From: Ruminococcus sp. YE282
GTDB taxonomy: Bacteria; Bacillota; Clostridia; Oscillospirales; Acutalibacteraceae
Direction: 5' to 3'
Assembly (NCBI GenBank): GCA_900101355.1
Contig: FMUV01000001.1
Coordinates: 62,001-126,000 of the forward strand
DNA: 64,000 nucleotides
The position numbers and the translations under genes are program-made. Of the stretch, positions 27,294 to 35,553 are shown piece by piece (position 1 is the stretch's first letter; each line of letters starts with the position of its first letter). Under the pieces are notes generated by a model. The model was given only the letters and a program-made list of their open reading frames with translations. It was not told where the DNA came from and made no database searches.

Positions 27294-27920
27294 ATAACAG
27301 ATAACCACGTAACGATTCGTCTTGAAACGGAAGACGATTATAGAAATGTTGAAAACCTGACGCGTGAGGCGTTTTGGAATGTATACCGCCCCGGATGTAT
27401 GGAGCACTATGTGTTGCATTGCTATCGGAAAGATCCGGCTTTTGTTTCTGAACCGGACTTTGTTATGGAACTTGATGGTGAACTGATTGGGCAGGTTATC
27501 TATGTGCGCTCGGAAATTGATTGTGATGATGGGAGAAAGGTACCGATTATGACTTTTGGCCCTATTGGTATTGCCCAAAAGTATAAGCGTCAGGGCTATG
27601 GAAAGCACTTGCTTGATTATTCCATGGAGAAAGCCAAAGAAATGGGAGTGGGCGCACTCGCCATTACCGGCAATATATTATTTTACGGTAAGTCCGGGTT
27701 CGTTCCCGCCAAAACAAAAGGTATTCGCTATGCCGATGATCCGGAGGCGGACTACTTTCTTATTAAGGAGCTGATGCCCGATTTCTTGGGCGGTATTTCA
27801 GGCACTTATAAGGATCCCGAAGGTTACTTTGTCTGTGAAAAATATCCAGATGCATTTGAAAAATATGAAGCGACTTTCCCAAAAAAGGAAAAATTGAAGC
27901 TTCCCGGACAGCTGTTTTGA
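27294..27920 (+). CDS. GNAT-family acetyltransferase with ATA at the start position
   Basis: About 208 residues. The acetyl-CoA loop reads AQKYKRQGYGKHLL (R/Q-x-x-G-x-G/A pattern), followed by GVGALAITGN and GKSGFVPA, typical of YhbS-like N-acetyltransferases. Homology-like sequence extends upstream of the first Met (27399): TDNHVTIRLETEDDYRNVEN. The natural start position, 7 bases after GGAG, reads ATA. So the gene uses a very rare start codon, or the ATG has mutated and the gene is weakly expressed or dead. It follows clpP by 10 bp and is in the same operon. Confidence 0.75.
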   Translation: MTDNHVTIRLETEDDYRNVENLTREAFWNVYRPGCMEHYVLHCYRKDPAFVSEPDFVMELDGELIGQVIYVRSEIDCDDGRKVPIMTFGPIGIAQKYKRQGYGKHLLDYSMEKAKEMGVGALAITGNILFYGKSGFVPAKTKGIRYADDPEADYFLIKELMPDFLGGISGTYKDPEGYFVCEKYPDAFEKYEATFPKKEKLKLPGQLF

Positions 27921-27936
27921 ACGGGAGAAAATCAAA

Positions 27937-28566
27937 ATAGAGAACCAAATCTATCCCAGTCCGCATGATAAGCAGACGGTATACTTAAAGAATGTTATCA
28001 CAGGCACGAATATTAAAGTCGGAGAATACAAAATTTACAATGATTTTGCACACGGTACCTGCAATTTTGCAAAGAATAATATATTTTACCACTACCCGAT
28101 CAACGGCGACATACTGATAATCGGAAAATTTTGCTCTGTTGCGTGTGGCGCAAAGTTTCTTTTTACAAGCGGAAATCATTCTATGAGATCTCTTGCCACC
28201 TACACTTTTCCCATTTTCTTTGATGAGTGGGGGCTTTATGTGAAAAACATTTGCGATGCGTGGGATAATAAGGGTGATACCATTATCGGTAATGACGTTT
28301 GGATTGGTTACGAAACAGTAATTATGTCGGGGGTAAAAATAGGAGACGGTGCAATTATCGGCACCTGTGCGGTAGTTACAAAGGATGTGCCTACATACAC
28401 CATTGTCGGTGGTGTTCCGGCAAGAGCTATCCGCAAGCGTTTTGATGATGCGACGATTGAGAAGCTCGAAGCCCTGCAATGGTGGAATTGGGACTACAAA
28501 AATATTAAGCGTAATATCTACGCTATTCAGTCGGGAAATATTGAAGCTTTAGATATGGCTGTATGA
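27937..28566 (+). CDS. Hexapeptide-repeat acetyltransferase (Vat/CatB-like), ATA at the start position
   Basis: 209 residues of left-handed beta-helix xenobiotic O-acetyltransferase type. Segments include IYPSPHDKQTVYLKN, FCSVACGAKFLF, the GNHSMRS active-site His, WIGYETVIMSGVKIGDGAIIG and IVGGVPARAIRKRF. Close to streptogramin or chloramphenicol acetyltransferases, so resistance to such a drug is possible but not shown. The expected start (ENQIYPSPHDK preceded by M) reads ATA, 9 bases after GGGAG. The first ATG (28183) would remove the active site. This is the second consecutive gene with this lesion. Confidence 0.78.
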   Translation: MENQIYPSPHDKQTVYLKNVITGTNIKVGEYKIYNDFAHGTCNFAKNNIFYHYPINGDILIIGKFCSVACGAKFLFTSGNHSMRSLATYTFPIFFDEWGLYVKNICDAWDNKGDTIIGNDVWIGYETVIMSGVKIGDGAIIGTCAVVTKDVPTYTIVGGVPARAIRKRFDDATIEKLEALQWWNWDYKNIKRNIYAIQSGNIEALDMAV

Positions 28567-28913
28567 GACCAACCGTAATTGTCCCAAAAACTACAACCTA
28601 AGAAGTGACTTGCAAGCTTTGAATGTATGTATCGAATCTGATGGTAACGTTTTCAAATCTCTAAATGGTGGCTGATTAAAAAAATATTCTGTGAAGAGTA
28701 TAGTTGGTACATTGTTTTTTGCCATAACATTACATCATATTCGGCGGTTATTACTTTTGCGTTTCTTGCAATTGAAATTCTGCTCCCCATAAAATGTGTT
28801 TTATGTGATTTGTACCATTAATGTTACGCACCGATTTTGGTTATTCATAACACTATGCGGTAATCAGTATTTAGACTAAAGTCAATAAACATATTATAAA
28901 AGCAAAAAAGAAA
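28567..28913. other. Intergenic, no gene seen
   Basis: About 350 bp of AT-rich DNA between the acetyltransferase gene and the tRNA-Arg terminator. No supported ORF, repeat or RNA. Confidence 0.4.
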
Positions 28914-28947
28914 CGCCGAAAGTCTTTGTTTTCAAGGACTTTCGGCG
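28914..28947 (-). terminator. tRNA-Arg terminator
   Basis: Perfect arms CGCCGAAAGTC/GACTTTCGGCG with a 12-base loop, followed on the minus strand by TTTCTTTTTT. Confidence 0.9.
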
Positions 28948-28952
28948 TTTCC

Positions 28953-29029
28953 TGGCGTTCCCGAGCGGATTCGAACCGCTGGCCTTCCGCTTAGGAGGCG
29001 GATGCTCTATCCTGCTGAGCTACGGAAAC
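28953..29029 (-). tRNA. tRNA-Arg (anticodon CCT)
   Basis: 77 nt including encoded CCA. Acceptor GTTTCCG pairs with CGGGAAC, the D arm reads TAGCTCAGCAGGATAGAGCA, the anticodon loop CTCCTAA sits in stem CCGC/GCGG, and the T loop is GGTTCGAATCC. It is intact, and the upstream and downstream sequence is not duplicated, so it is not the prophage attachment site. Confidence 0.95.
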
Positions 29030-29060
29030 ATAACTGCAATTAAACTGTTACAATGACTTT

Positions 29061-29146
29061 ATTTTATATTAAATAACCGTCTTTGTCAAGAAAGTTTTAA
29101 AAAAATGAATTTTTGTATTGACAAAGCAAATCACTTGTGATATAAT
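29061..29146. promoter_or_regulatory. Divergent tRNA promoters
   Basis: Minus strand: TTGACA (29089-29084), 17-base spacer, TAAAAT (29066-29061) for tRNA-Arg. Plus strand: TTGACA (29118-29123), 17-base spacer, TATAAT (29141-29146) for the two tRNA-Ser genes. Both are near consensus, as expected for stable RNA. Confidence 0.85.
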
Positions 29147-29176
29147 ATTCCTTGCTGAGACAGACAGTGCAAATAC

Positions 29177-29265
29177 GGAGAGGTGTCCGAGTGGTTTAAG
29201 GAGCTAGTCTTGAAAACTAGTGATCCCGCGAGGGACCAAGGGTTCGAATCCCTTCCTCTCCGCCA
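29177..29265 (+). tRNA. tRNA-Ser (anticodon TGA)
   Basis: 89 nt with CCA. Acceptor GGAGAGG/CCTCTCC, anticodon loop CTTGAAA in stem CTAGT/ACTAG, a long variable arm TGATCCCGCGAGGGACCAA and T loop GGTTCGAATCC. Confidence 0.96.
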
Positions 29266-29290
29266 TTTTATTTTATACACTTTGCCGCAC

Positions 29291-29380
29291 GGAGGATTAC
29301 TCAAGTGGTGAAGAGGCTCCCCTGCTAAGGGAGTAGGTCGCTAACGCGGCGCGAGGGTTCAAATCCCTTGTCCTCCGCCA
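29291..29380 (+). tRNA. tRNA-Ser (anticodon GCT)
   Basis: 90 nt with CCA. Acceptor GGAGGAT/GTCCTCC, anticodon loop CTGCTAA in stem TCCC/GGGA, long variable arm around GGTCGCTAACGCGGC, T loop GGTTCAAATCC. Probably co-transcribed with the preceding tRNA. Confidence 0.95.
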
Positions 29381-29424
29381 GAAGTCCACCCTAATTCATC
29401 GAATTAGGGTGGACTTCTTTTTTG
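29381..29424 (+). terminator. Terminator of the tRNA-Ser pair
   Basis: Arms GAAGTCCACCCTAATTC/GAATTAGGGTGGACTTC with a 3-base loop followed by TTTTTT, starting immediately at the tRNA CCA end. Confidence 0.95.
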
Positions 29425-29453
29425 AAAAATTCAGTAAAAGTGTAAAAGTAAAA

Positions 29454-29480
29454 ACACGGTGAGGAAGAGCCTCACCGTGT
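29454..29480 (-). terminator. Terminator of zinc-ribbon gene
   Basis: ACACGGTGAGG/CCTCACCGTGT with a 5-base loop, followed on the minus strand by TTTTAC. Confidence 0.85.
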
Positions 29481-29532
29481 ACAGAGCAAATTTATTATAG
29501 TTTAATGACTTAATAAATTATAATACTAAATA

Positions 29533-29814
29533 TTATTCAGCCTCTGCTTTTCTCTTTGCAAAGCATTCACTGCAGTAATATTCCTTGCCTTCCATAGGCT
29601 TAAAAGGAATCTTTGCAGGACCGCCGCATTCAGCACAGGTTGTTTCGTAATACTCACGACCTGCTTTTGCAGCGTTCTTGCGTGCCTGTCTGCATTCTTT
29701 GCAACGCTGCGGCTCATTTACAAAACCTTTTTCAGCGTAAAATTCTTGCTCTCCTGCAGTAAAAACGAATTCTTTTCCGCATTCTTTGCAAATGAGTGTC
29801 TTGTCTTCGTACAT
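29533..29814 (-). CDS. Zinc-ribbon domain protein
   Basis: 93 residues with three CxxC pairs: CKECGKEF (about 9-12), CKECRQ (about 38-41), CAECGG (about 60-63), and a fourth partial pair CSECF. The F-x-x-x-E-Q-x-F-Y-x-x-K-G segment matches small probable zinc-ribbon proteins (zf-Tbcl type) common in Clostridia. SD AGAGAGG before the ATG. It lies downstream of sigH, and may be cotranscribed with it. Confidence 0.8.
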   Translation of the reverse strand: MYEDKTLICKECGKEFVFTAGEQEFYAEKGFVNEPQRCKECRQARKNAAKAGREYYETTCAECGGPAKIPFKPMEGKEYYCSECFAKRKAEAE

Positions 29815-29888
29815 TGGTTTTTACCTCTCTTTGGTATAAAATAAAAATAGATTTGTTGCCCCGTGCGGAGTTGCACCGCTTATACTTT

Positions 29889-30476
29889 TCAGGACATATT
29901 ATCGCTGCATATCTTCCTGCGTGCTCTGCAAAGCGCATTGTCAACGGACTTTTCGTCAATTTTAAGCTTGTCGGAAATTTTGTGATAGCTCATTCCGCCC
30001 GCATAAAGCATAAGTACGTCATATTCACGTTTTGACAAAACAGCTTTAAGCCTCTTGATAACAAGGTTAAGGTGTTCCTTCATTGTGATGAGTTCTTCAG
30101 GCGTTAATGAAGTGTCTTCAATGCTTTCGCCAAGATTTTCAATTTGAACAAGCGCAGAATCAGGCACAGCCTTTTGGGTGTTGCTTCTTCTGATTATAGA
30201 AACAAATCTGCGTTCAACAACCGTTGCCATATAGCTTTTAAAGCTTGCTCCGCCTGCCTCATCAAACGTTCGGCACGCATAAAGAAGCCCAAGCAAGCCT
30301 TCCTGCACAAAATCGTTTTGTTCATAACCCCGGGCTGAGTATTTTCGGGCAATAAAACGAATAGTACCGAGATAACGTATTGAAAGCTCGTCAAAAGCTC
30401 TGTCGTCTCCGTTTTTGGAAAGAATTGCAAGCTCGTTGTCCGTAAGTGAGGAGTAAGGAGAATTTGATACTCCCAT
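29889..30476 (-). CDS. sigH: Sigma-70 family factor, SigH-like
   Basis: 195 residues. Region 2 contains YLGTIRFIARKYSARGYEQNDFVQEGLLGLL and FKSYMATVVERRF (core binding and -10 recognition); region 4 ends with MSYHKISDKLKIDEKSVDNALCRARRK (-35 recognition helix). This matches the sporulation or competence SigH group, which directs early stationary-phase genes. Whether the host sporulates cannot be told. SD GTGAGGTGAG before the ATG. Confidence 0.85.
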   Translation of the reverse strand: MGVSNSPYSSLTDNELAILSKNGDDRAFDELSIRYLGTIRFIARKYSARGYEQNDFVQEGLLGLLYACRTFDEAGGASFKSYMATVVERRFVSIIRRSNTQKAVPDSALVQIENLGESIEDTSLTPEELITMKEHLNLVIKRLKAVLSKREYDVLMLYAGGMSYHKISDKLKIDEKSVDNALCRARRKICSDNMS

Positions 30477-30508
30477 ACACTCACCTCACAACCAAACATC
30501 TATATATG

Positions 30509-30537
30509 ATAATATAGTATTATGACTTGATTGTCAA
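30509..30537 (-). promoter_or_regulatory. sigH promoter
   Basis: Minus-strand TTGACA (30537-30532), 17-base spacer, TATTAT (30514-30509). Confidence 0.75.
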
Positions 30538-30631
30538 TATTTTTTGTATTTTCTGTAAAAATGCAAAAAATATTCCAGATTATTTATGCATATCTTATAA
30601 GATTAAGGGGGATTTTCGGCGTTTGTGTCAA

Positions 30632-30660
30632 TTGTAAACAATGTGAAATAATGGTATAAT
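30632..30660 (+). promoter_or_regulatory. comM promoter
   Basis: TTGTAA (30632-30637), 17-base spacer, TATAAT (30655-30660), about 60 bases before the start codon. Confidence 0.7.
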
Positions 30661-31849
30661 TTTTTTATATTCGATTTTAAAATGTAATATTCAAATTTTA
30701 AACTATGTTTTTGGAGGAAAATATGGTTGTAAAATGTAACAGTTTTGGAATAAACGGTATTGACGGATATAAAGTTGAGGTTGAATCCTCAATACAACTT
30801 GGACTTCCTGCATTTGACATGGTAGGATTGCCTGACGCCGCAGTAAAGGAAAGCCGTGACAGAGTAAAAAGCGCATTCAAAAATTGCGGTTTTAAGCTTC
30901 CGTCCGCCCACATTACTTTTAATCTTGCTCCGGCTGATATAAAAAAGGAAGGCCCGATATATGATCTTCCGATTATGGTGAATTTGCTGAAACTAACAGG
31001 GCAAATTACCGCTGATCTTTCTGATTGTGCTTTTATAGGCGAGCTGTCATTAAGCGGAGAATTACGTGGAATCAACGGAGTTCTCGCTATGGTAATAAAG
31101 GCTTGTGAATGTGGAATTAAGCGCATTTATGTGTCTTTTCAAAATATCAGCGAAGCCTCTGTCGTTCATGGGATAGACGCTTATCCTGTTAAGGATGTTG
31201 TTCAGCTGAAAGATATGCTCAATCATCCCGAAAACTATTCTCCTGTGTCGGCAGAAACCGCAGTTGAAGTGAATTCAAATGAATTTTTTCCTGACTTTTC
31301 TCAGGTTAAGGGGCAATTTGAGGCAAAAAGAGCACTTGAAATTGCTGCTGCCGGTGGGCATAATATCCTGCTTATAGGTCCGCCCGGCTCGGGCAAAAGT
31401 ATGCTTGCAAAGCGTGTGCCGTCAATTCTTCCCGATATGACTTTTGAAGAAATGATTGAAACAACCAAGATACATTCAATTGCAGGTAACCTCCACCGTG
31501 ACGGATTGATAACAACACGTCCGTTTCGTTCTCCTCATCATACTGTAACGCCTGTCGGTCTTGGCGGAGGAGGTTCGGGCACAATTAGACCCGGCGAGGT
31601 GTCGCTTGCTCATAACGGAGTTTTGTTTCTTGATGAACTGCCGGAGTTTTCGCGTGCCGCACTTGAGGTCTTGCGCCAACCGATAGAGGACGGACAAATC
31701 ACAATTTCCCGTTCGGGACAAAATTGCACCTATCCGTGTTCAATTATGGTGGTAGCGGCTATGAATCCCTGTCCTTGTGGGTATTTTGGAGATGAAACCC
31801 ATAAATGCAGCTGCTCGGACGTGAAGATAAGAAGGTATCTGAATAAAAT

Positions 31850-31878
31850 CTCCGGTCCCTTGCTGGATAGATTAGACC
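31850..31878. other. Prophage/chromosome junction within comM (att half-site)
   Basis: The comM similarity stops within TTGCTGGATAGATTAGAC. One copy of the attachment core should lie in this stretch and a second copy at the other prophage end, outside the window, so its length cannot be fixed here. Confidence 0.7.
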
Positions 31879-31938
31879 ACATACTGAAATACAAATTTGA
31901 TAATATTCTTTACTATTACCATTACCTAACGCAAAAAG

Positions 31939-31976
31939 ATAAGGGCTATAAGACTATTAAATCTTATAACCCTTAT
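31939..31976. terminator. Prophage late-operon terminator
   Basis: Arms ATAAGGGCTATAAGA and TCTTATAACCCTTAT with an 8-base loop; TTTTTATT follows on plus and CTTTTTG on minus. It sits right after the last phage gene and stops late transcription from entering comM. Confidence 0.85.
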
Positions 31977-31978
31977 TT

Positions 31979-32467
31979 TTATTCAACAATTTTGCCGATA
32001 ATCACAACACGGTCTTTATCATTCACCATATTAATTAGCTGGTGTACATAACCGTTTGGCTTCATATCAGCAAACGCTTCTATATATTCGTCATACATTT
32101 CCATTAGAGATTTATGCTGTGTTGCAGAGATTTCACCTTTGTCTATAGCTTCGTTACAAATTCTAACTATGCTTAATCTGACTTGCTTATAATTGATTTT
32201 TCTCTGAACTTCCAGACAACCCAACAATTTATCAACTTTGCCTGATATTTCATTAAGCTGTTCACCTTGTTGTTCTAATGTGTTTTTGTACTTCTCATTC
32301 ATATCTTTCACTTCCTTGTACTTCTCAAACGCTTTGTATAGCTTTATTATCACAGCACAAAGGAAGCCGATAATGGCGCAGATTACAATAACCCACGCCG
32401 CTATCGTTCCAATCGGTATGCCAGACAGAAAATCCCATACATTCTGCGTATTTTGGTAACTTTCCAT
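31979..32467 (-). CDS. Phage membrane protein with coiled coil (possible holin-like)
   Basis: 162 residues. One strong transmembrane helix ([20 protein letters not shown]), then a coiled coil (about residues 50-85) and a helical tail with [19 protein letters not shown] and [13 protein letters not shown], seen in proteins near Clostridial phage lysis genes. A role in lysis is inferred from position. SD AAGGAGA before the ATG. It is the last gene of the prophage late operon. Confidence 0.6.
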   Translation of the reverse strand: MESYQNTQNVWDFLSGIPIGTIAAWVIVICAIIGFLCAVIIKLYKAFEKYKEVKDMNEKYKNTLEQQGEQLNEISGKVDKLLGCLEVQRKINYKQVRLSIVRICNEAIDKGEISATQHKSLMEMYDEYIEAFADMKPNGYVHQLINMVNDKDRVVIIGKIVE

Positions 32468-32488
32468 TGGCTTATCTCCTTACATATT

Positions 32489-33655
32489 TTACTTAACTAA
32501 TTTTGCTTCAATACCATCAATAGTTTTTCCAAATATTCCTGCATATCCATCTTGTCCATTTGTGGTTTCAGTGTCGTATTGCCAGTCGAGCCAGCCGCCG
32601 CCAAGCAGATGAACCCTGTATGCTACTCTATAATAGCCAAACTTATTTACAACATCTGAAGGGGTTTTGTAATACATTTTCACTGCATCAATAGCATTTC
32701 CTTTTTGTGCGGGATTTCCGTCGCCGGCATAACCATTATTATAATCTTTATAATTGAATCCAGTTACCTTGCCGAGCCAACCTTTGCCCTTGACGTGTAC
32801 ACTATATTCGATAGTGCCTTTAGTAACTTTAGCCGCAAAAGCAACGAGAGCTTTTCCAAAAATGCCAGAATAATCCGCACCATTTTTAATTACACCAAGC
32901 CATTTGCCGTTTGTAACACCTTGCGTATAGATAATAGGCACATCTACACTTGGCATAGGAGTAGGCGTAGGCGTATCATTGCCGCCAGAAGATTTTGACC
33001 AACCATTATAACCACCATTCTTAATGATGGTCGGATAATCTTTATAAGCCTTGTCTTTGTCGATAACACCAACGCCAGCAATACTATTGCTCTCAATAAG
33101 ATTTGTTTCTCCGCCATATTGCCACATTCCTAAATTATCCTCAGTGTAATCGGGGTATCTGCCCCATTCTGCGAGCCAAATGTCACAACTATTTACGACA
33201 GACTTTGAAAGATAATCACGAATGTCATAATAGCCAGTATATATCATTGGATAGTAACCTAACTTTTTCATTCCTTCTACCCAAACTTTCGCGGTGTTAG
33301 TAATGATTGATGGAGTGTACTCCCAACTATTGAATCCAGCTTCTTCAATATCAATGGCGATAGGCAAAGTTGGCTTATATCCTTTAGCTATCTGTTGTTT
33401 AATTAGTTTATCAGCGAACGCTACTTCCGCTTGCACCTCAGACGTTGTTGTTGCTTCTGTTAAAAGATATACACCCCACGGCATACCAAGTTGCTCCGCC
33501 TTTTTTACGTTGGCTGCAAATTGATTATCTGTAATTCTTGTGCCTTGACCGACCCGAATCATAACCCATCCATATCCAGCGTTTTTAACTTTTGACATAT
33601 TAATGTCGCCTTGTGCATAAGAAATATCTACACCTTTAGTTCCCTTAATGCTCAT
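32489..33655 (-). CDS. Endolysin, GH25 muramidase with cell-wall-binding repeats
   Basis: 388 residues. The N-terminal 210 residues are a glycoside hydrolase 25 lysozyme: GVDISYAQGDINM (catalytic Asp), PIAIDIEEAGF (catalytic acid pair), WLAEWG and WQYGG. A Pro/Thr/Gly linker follows, then about 145 residues with two ChW-like units (VKGKGWLGKVTG; LLGGGWLDWQYDT...GYAGIFGKTIDGIEA). The same C-terminal region is found in the next endolysin. It cuts the peptidoglycan glycan strand at lysis. SD GAGGTGAG before the ATG. Confidence 0.93.
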   Translation of the reverse strand: MSIKGTKGVDISYAQGDINMSKVKNAGYGWVMIRVGQGTRITDNQFAANVKKAEQLGMPWGVYLLTEATTTSEVQAEVAFADKLIKQQIAKGYKPTLPIAIDIEEAGFNSWEYTPSIITNTAKVWVEGMKKLGYYPMIYTGYYDIRDYLSKSVVNSCDIWLAEWGRYPDYTEDNLGMWQYGGETNLIESNSIAGVGVIDKDKAYKDYPTIIKNGGYNGWSKSSGGNDTPTPTPMPSVDVPIIYTQGVTNGKWLGVIKNGADYSGIFGKALVAFAAKVTKGTIEYSVHVKGKGWLGKVTGFNYKDYNNGYAGDGNPAQKGNAIDAVKMYYKTPSDVVNKFGYYRVAYRVHLLGGGWLDWQYDTETTNGQDGYAGIFGKTIDGIEAKLVK

Positions 33656-33668
33656 ATTCTCACCTCAA

Positions 33669-34628
33669 TTAAACCAAGCAAAGACATAATTTATCCATTG
33701 CCACGCCAAATACTCCTGCATAGCCGTCCTGTCCGTTATCTGTGTCGGTGTCGATTTGCCAATCATAGTAAGTTGAAGCGTTGATTGGGCTTGTCTTATA
33801 TTTAGCACAATAGTAAGTACCAGTGCTTCTAATACCGTCGGGAGTTGTATAATAAACTTTCAGAGCATCAATCGGTTTGCCGTTTCCTGCATATCCATTG
33901 ACGGGTTCTTTATAGTTCCAGCCAGTCACCTTGCCGAGCCAGCCACCGCCTTTAACGTGAGCTTGATACCAAACAGAACCTTTATCTACCTTAACGGCTA
34001 CTTTGGTGATTGCGTGTCCATCTTTTCCTGCACTTCCTGCATTTTTAGCAACAGGTAGCCAACCATCCTCGGCGGTACAAACCTGAAAATAGATATTAGG
34101 TTTACTTGTATTTGTTGAAGGCTTTGTTGATGAACCTCCGCCGGAATTTGAAGAATCATATTTCGGACGACCGCAGCAAGAAATCTGATATGAATATCTT
34201 GTACGCACTAAGCACTCACCATATGCGGAACTACCAGTGTTACCCTCGATTGTTGTGTATGTACCGTCGCTATTTGCGCTGATGATGATACCAACGTGGT
34301 CAAGAGTGTAAACACCGGGAACGCTTGAACTTGAGTCATTAGACCAGTGGAAAAACACTACGTCGCCAGCCTTATATCCGCTCTTGACTAATTGCCCTTT
34401 GTCATAGAAACCTCTTGCGAGAACGCCGCAGTTTGCGGATTTTACGGGAATTAAATTACTTGCACCCGCTTGGTTGAACCAATAGCAAACAGTTGCCGCG
34501 CACCAAGCTACGTCGCCGCCAACATTATAACCATAGAACCAGTTGTTAGGTGTACAAGAATAAGCAGTCGCTTTGTAGCCTTGTAATTTCTTAGCAGTTG
34601 TAATTAATTGATTTGCTGTAATTGCCAT
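33669..34628 (-). CDS. Endolysin, CHAP-domain hydrolase with cell-wall-binding repeats
   Basis: 319 residues. N-terminal CHAP-type domain with GGDVAWCAATVCYWFNQAG (catalytic Cys), GDVVFFHW and LDHVGIII (catalytic His), EGNTG. After a Ser/Thr-rich linker come two ChW-like units, VKGGGWLGKVTGWNY and YYDWQIDTDTDNGQDGYAG, shared with the GH25 enzyme. It probably acts as amidase or endopeptidase. I start at 34628 because the first of two ATGs overlaps the SD AAGGAG. Confidence 0.9.
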   Translation of the reverse strand: MAITANQLITTAKKLQGYKATAYSCTPNNWFYGYNVGGDVAWCAATVCYWFNQAGASNLIPVKSANCGVLARGFYDKGQLVKSGYKAGDVVFFHWSNDSSSSVPGVYTLDHVGIIISANSDGTYTTIEGNTGSSAYGECLVRTRYSYQISCCGRPKYDSSNSGGGSSTKPSTNTSKPNIYFQVCTAEDGWLPVAKNAGSAGKDGHAITKVAVKVDKGSVWYQAHVKGGGWLGKVTGWNYKEPVNGYAGNGKPIDALKVYYTTPDGIRSTGTYYCAKYKTSPINASTYYDWQIDTDTDNGQDGYAGVFGVAMDKLCLCLV

Positions 34629-34685
34629 AATTGCCATCTCCTTTTTATTAAAAAAATAAGAGCCTTGCCGGATTAGCAAGACAAT

Positions 34686-35087
34686 TTATTGGTTGATATT
34701 ATCACTTTGTCCCTCTGTATTTTCCACCACAATGTTGCGGAGTTCTTTTAAGGAAGAATTAATTGCTTCATCAATAAATTCAATGATTTTTTCTTGGTCG
34801 GCGGCTTTTGCAAGAATGGGATAATCCGCGAAAATCTTTTGAATTACTTGTGACCTCTTGATAGAGCCAGACTTTTGCCATTCGGTGTAATCCAATTCCG
34901 CCTCCGTAATCAGTTTTAGAACGACCTGCGAAATCTGTTTCTTAGCAACTTCAATTTTCTCGATATTTGATTTATTGAAATAACTCCGCGCTTTTTGAAC
35001 AATAGCGATAATTAACGAAATAATAATAAAGATTGCTGTCCAGTTATCATTGATAAACTGTAAAAAATTCTGAATACCGTTTAACAT
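34686..35087 (-). CDS. Phage holin (LL-H type)
   Basis: 133 residues with one N-terminal membrane helix (WTAIFIIISLIIAIVQKA) and a long, charged helical cytoplasmic part, the layout of LL-H-type holins. Located directly upstream of the endolysins. SD CGGAGG before the ATG. It would open the membrane for lysis. Confidence 0.75.
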   Translation of the reverse strand: MLNGIQNFLQFINDNWTAIFIIISLIIAIVQKARSYFNKSNIEKIEVAKKQISQVVLKLITEAELDYTEWQKSGSIKRSQVIQKIFADYPILAKAADQEKIIEFIDEAINSSLKELRNIVVENTEGQSDNINQ

Positions 35088-35089
35088 TT

Positions 35090-35539
35090 TTATTCCTCCG
35101 TGTCATATTCATTTCTGTCGGTGAGAATGTCACCATTTTTGAGCGGAACAGGCTCTTGACAATCAACTTCCGCCGAAAGTATATCGTTAAGTGTTCCGAA
35201 CTTCTCTCTCTTAAATTTCATTTCTTCTTCTGATTTTTTACCTTTGTATGCTTTCATACAATAGATTCCGTAGATTAGAATTTGCGCGGCGATGTCTGTA
35301 ATAAGAACTCCGAGATATGAAAGGTCGGCAAATTTCCACATTGAAATCATTGCATAAACTACAATGGCATTTAATAAAATAAACAAGTAAATCGCAATCA
35401 ACTTACTTGTTTCTATGTGGATTTTTTTCTTATATTTTAATTTTTCCGCCCGCAAGTTGCGCTTCAATAGTTTTTGGCGATTCTCTCTCTTTATCTTCTC
35501 TAACCCTGCTGCATATTTATCATTCGTTAGGTATTTCAT
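35090..35539 (-). CDS. Phage membrane protein, two helices
   Basis: 149 residues: a basic, coiled-coil-like N-terminus (GLEKIKRENRQKLLKRNLRA), two transmembrane helices (LIAIYLFILLNAIVVYAMIS and LGVLITDIAAQILIYGIYCM) and an acidic tail. It ends 2 bp before the holin gene. Possibly part of the lysis module; function not recognised. Confidence 0.55.
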   Translation of the reverse strand: MKYLTNDKYAAGLEKIKRENRQKLLKRNLRAEKLKYKKKIHIETSKLIAIYLFILLNAIVVYAMISMWKFADLSYLGVLITDIAAQILIYGIYCMKAYKGKKSEEEMKFKREKFGTLNDILSAEVDCQEPVPLKNGDILTDRNEYDTEE

Positions 35540-35553
35540 AAAATCACCTTATT

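Larger units (their letters stand above)
30723..32051 (+). pseudogene. comM: ComM/YifB Mg-chelatase-like AAA+ ATPase, truncated by the prophage
   Basis: The host part, about 385 residues to 31877, has the N-terminal Lon-protease-like fold ([16 protein letters not shown]), Walker [18 protein letters not shown], Walker [14 protein letters not shown] and [13 protein letters not shown]. In intact homologues GPLLDRID is followed by LHIEVP and the last 120 or so residues. Here the frame goes GPLLDRLDH and then phage-end sequence to a stop at 32051. ComM is a helicase acting in recombination of transformed DNA. The rest should lie beyond the right end of the prophage. ATG 30723 follows GGAGG. Confidence 0.93.

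Noticed and set aside
28953..29380. tRNA genes as the prophage attachment site
   Set aside because: All three tRNAs are complete and over 1.6 kb from the phage edge; the break is clearly in comM.
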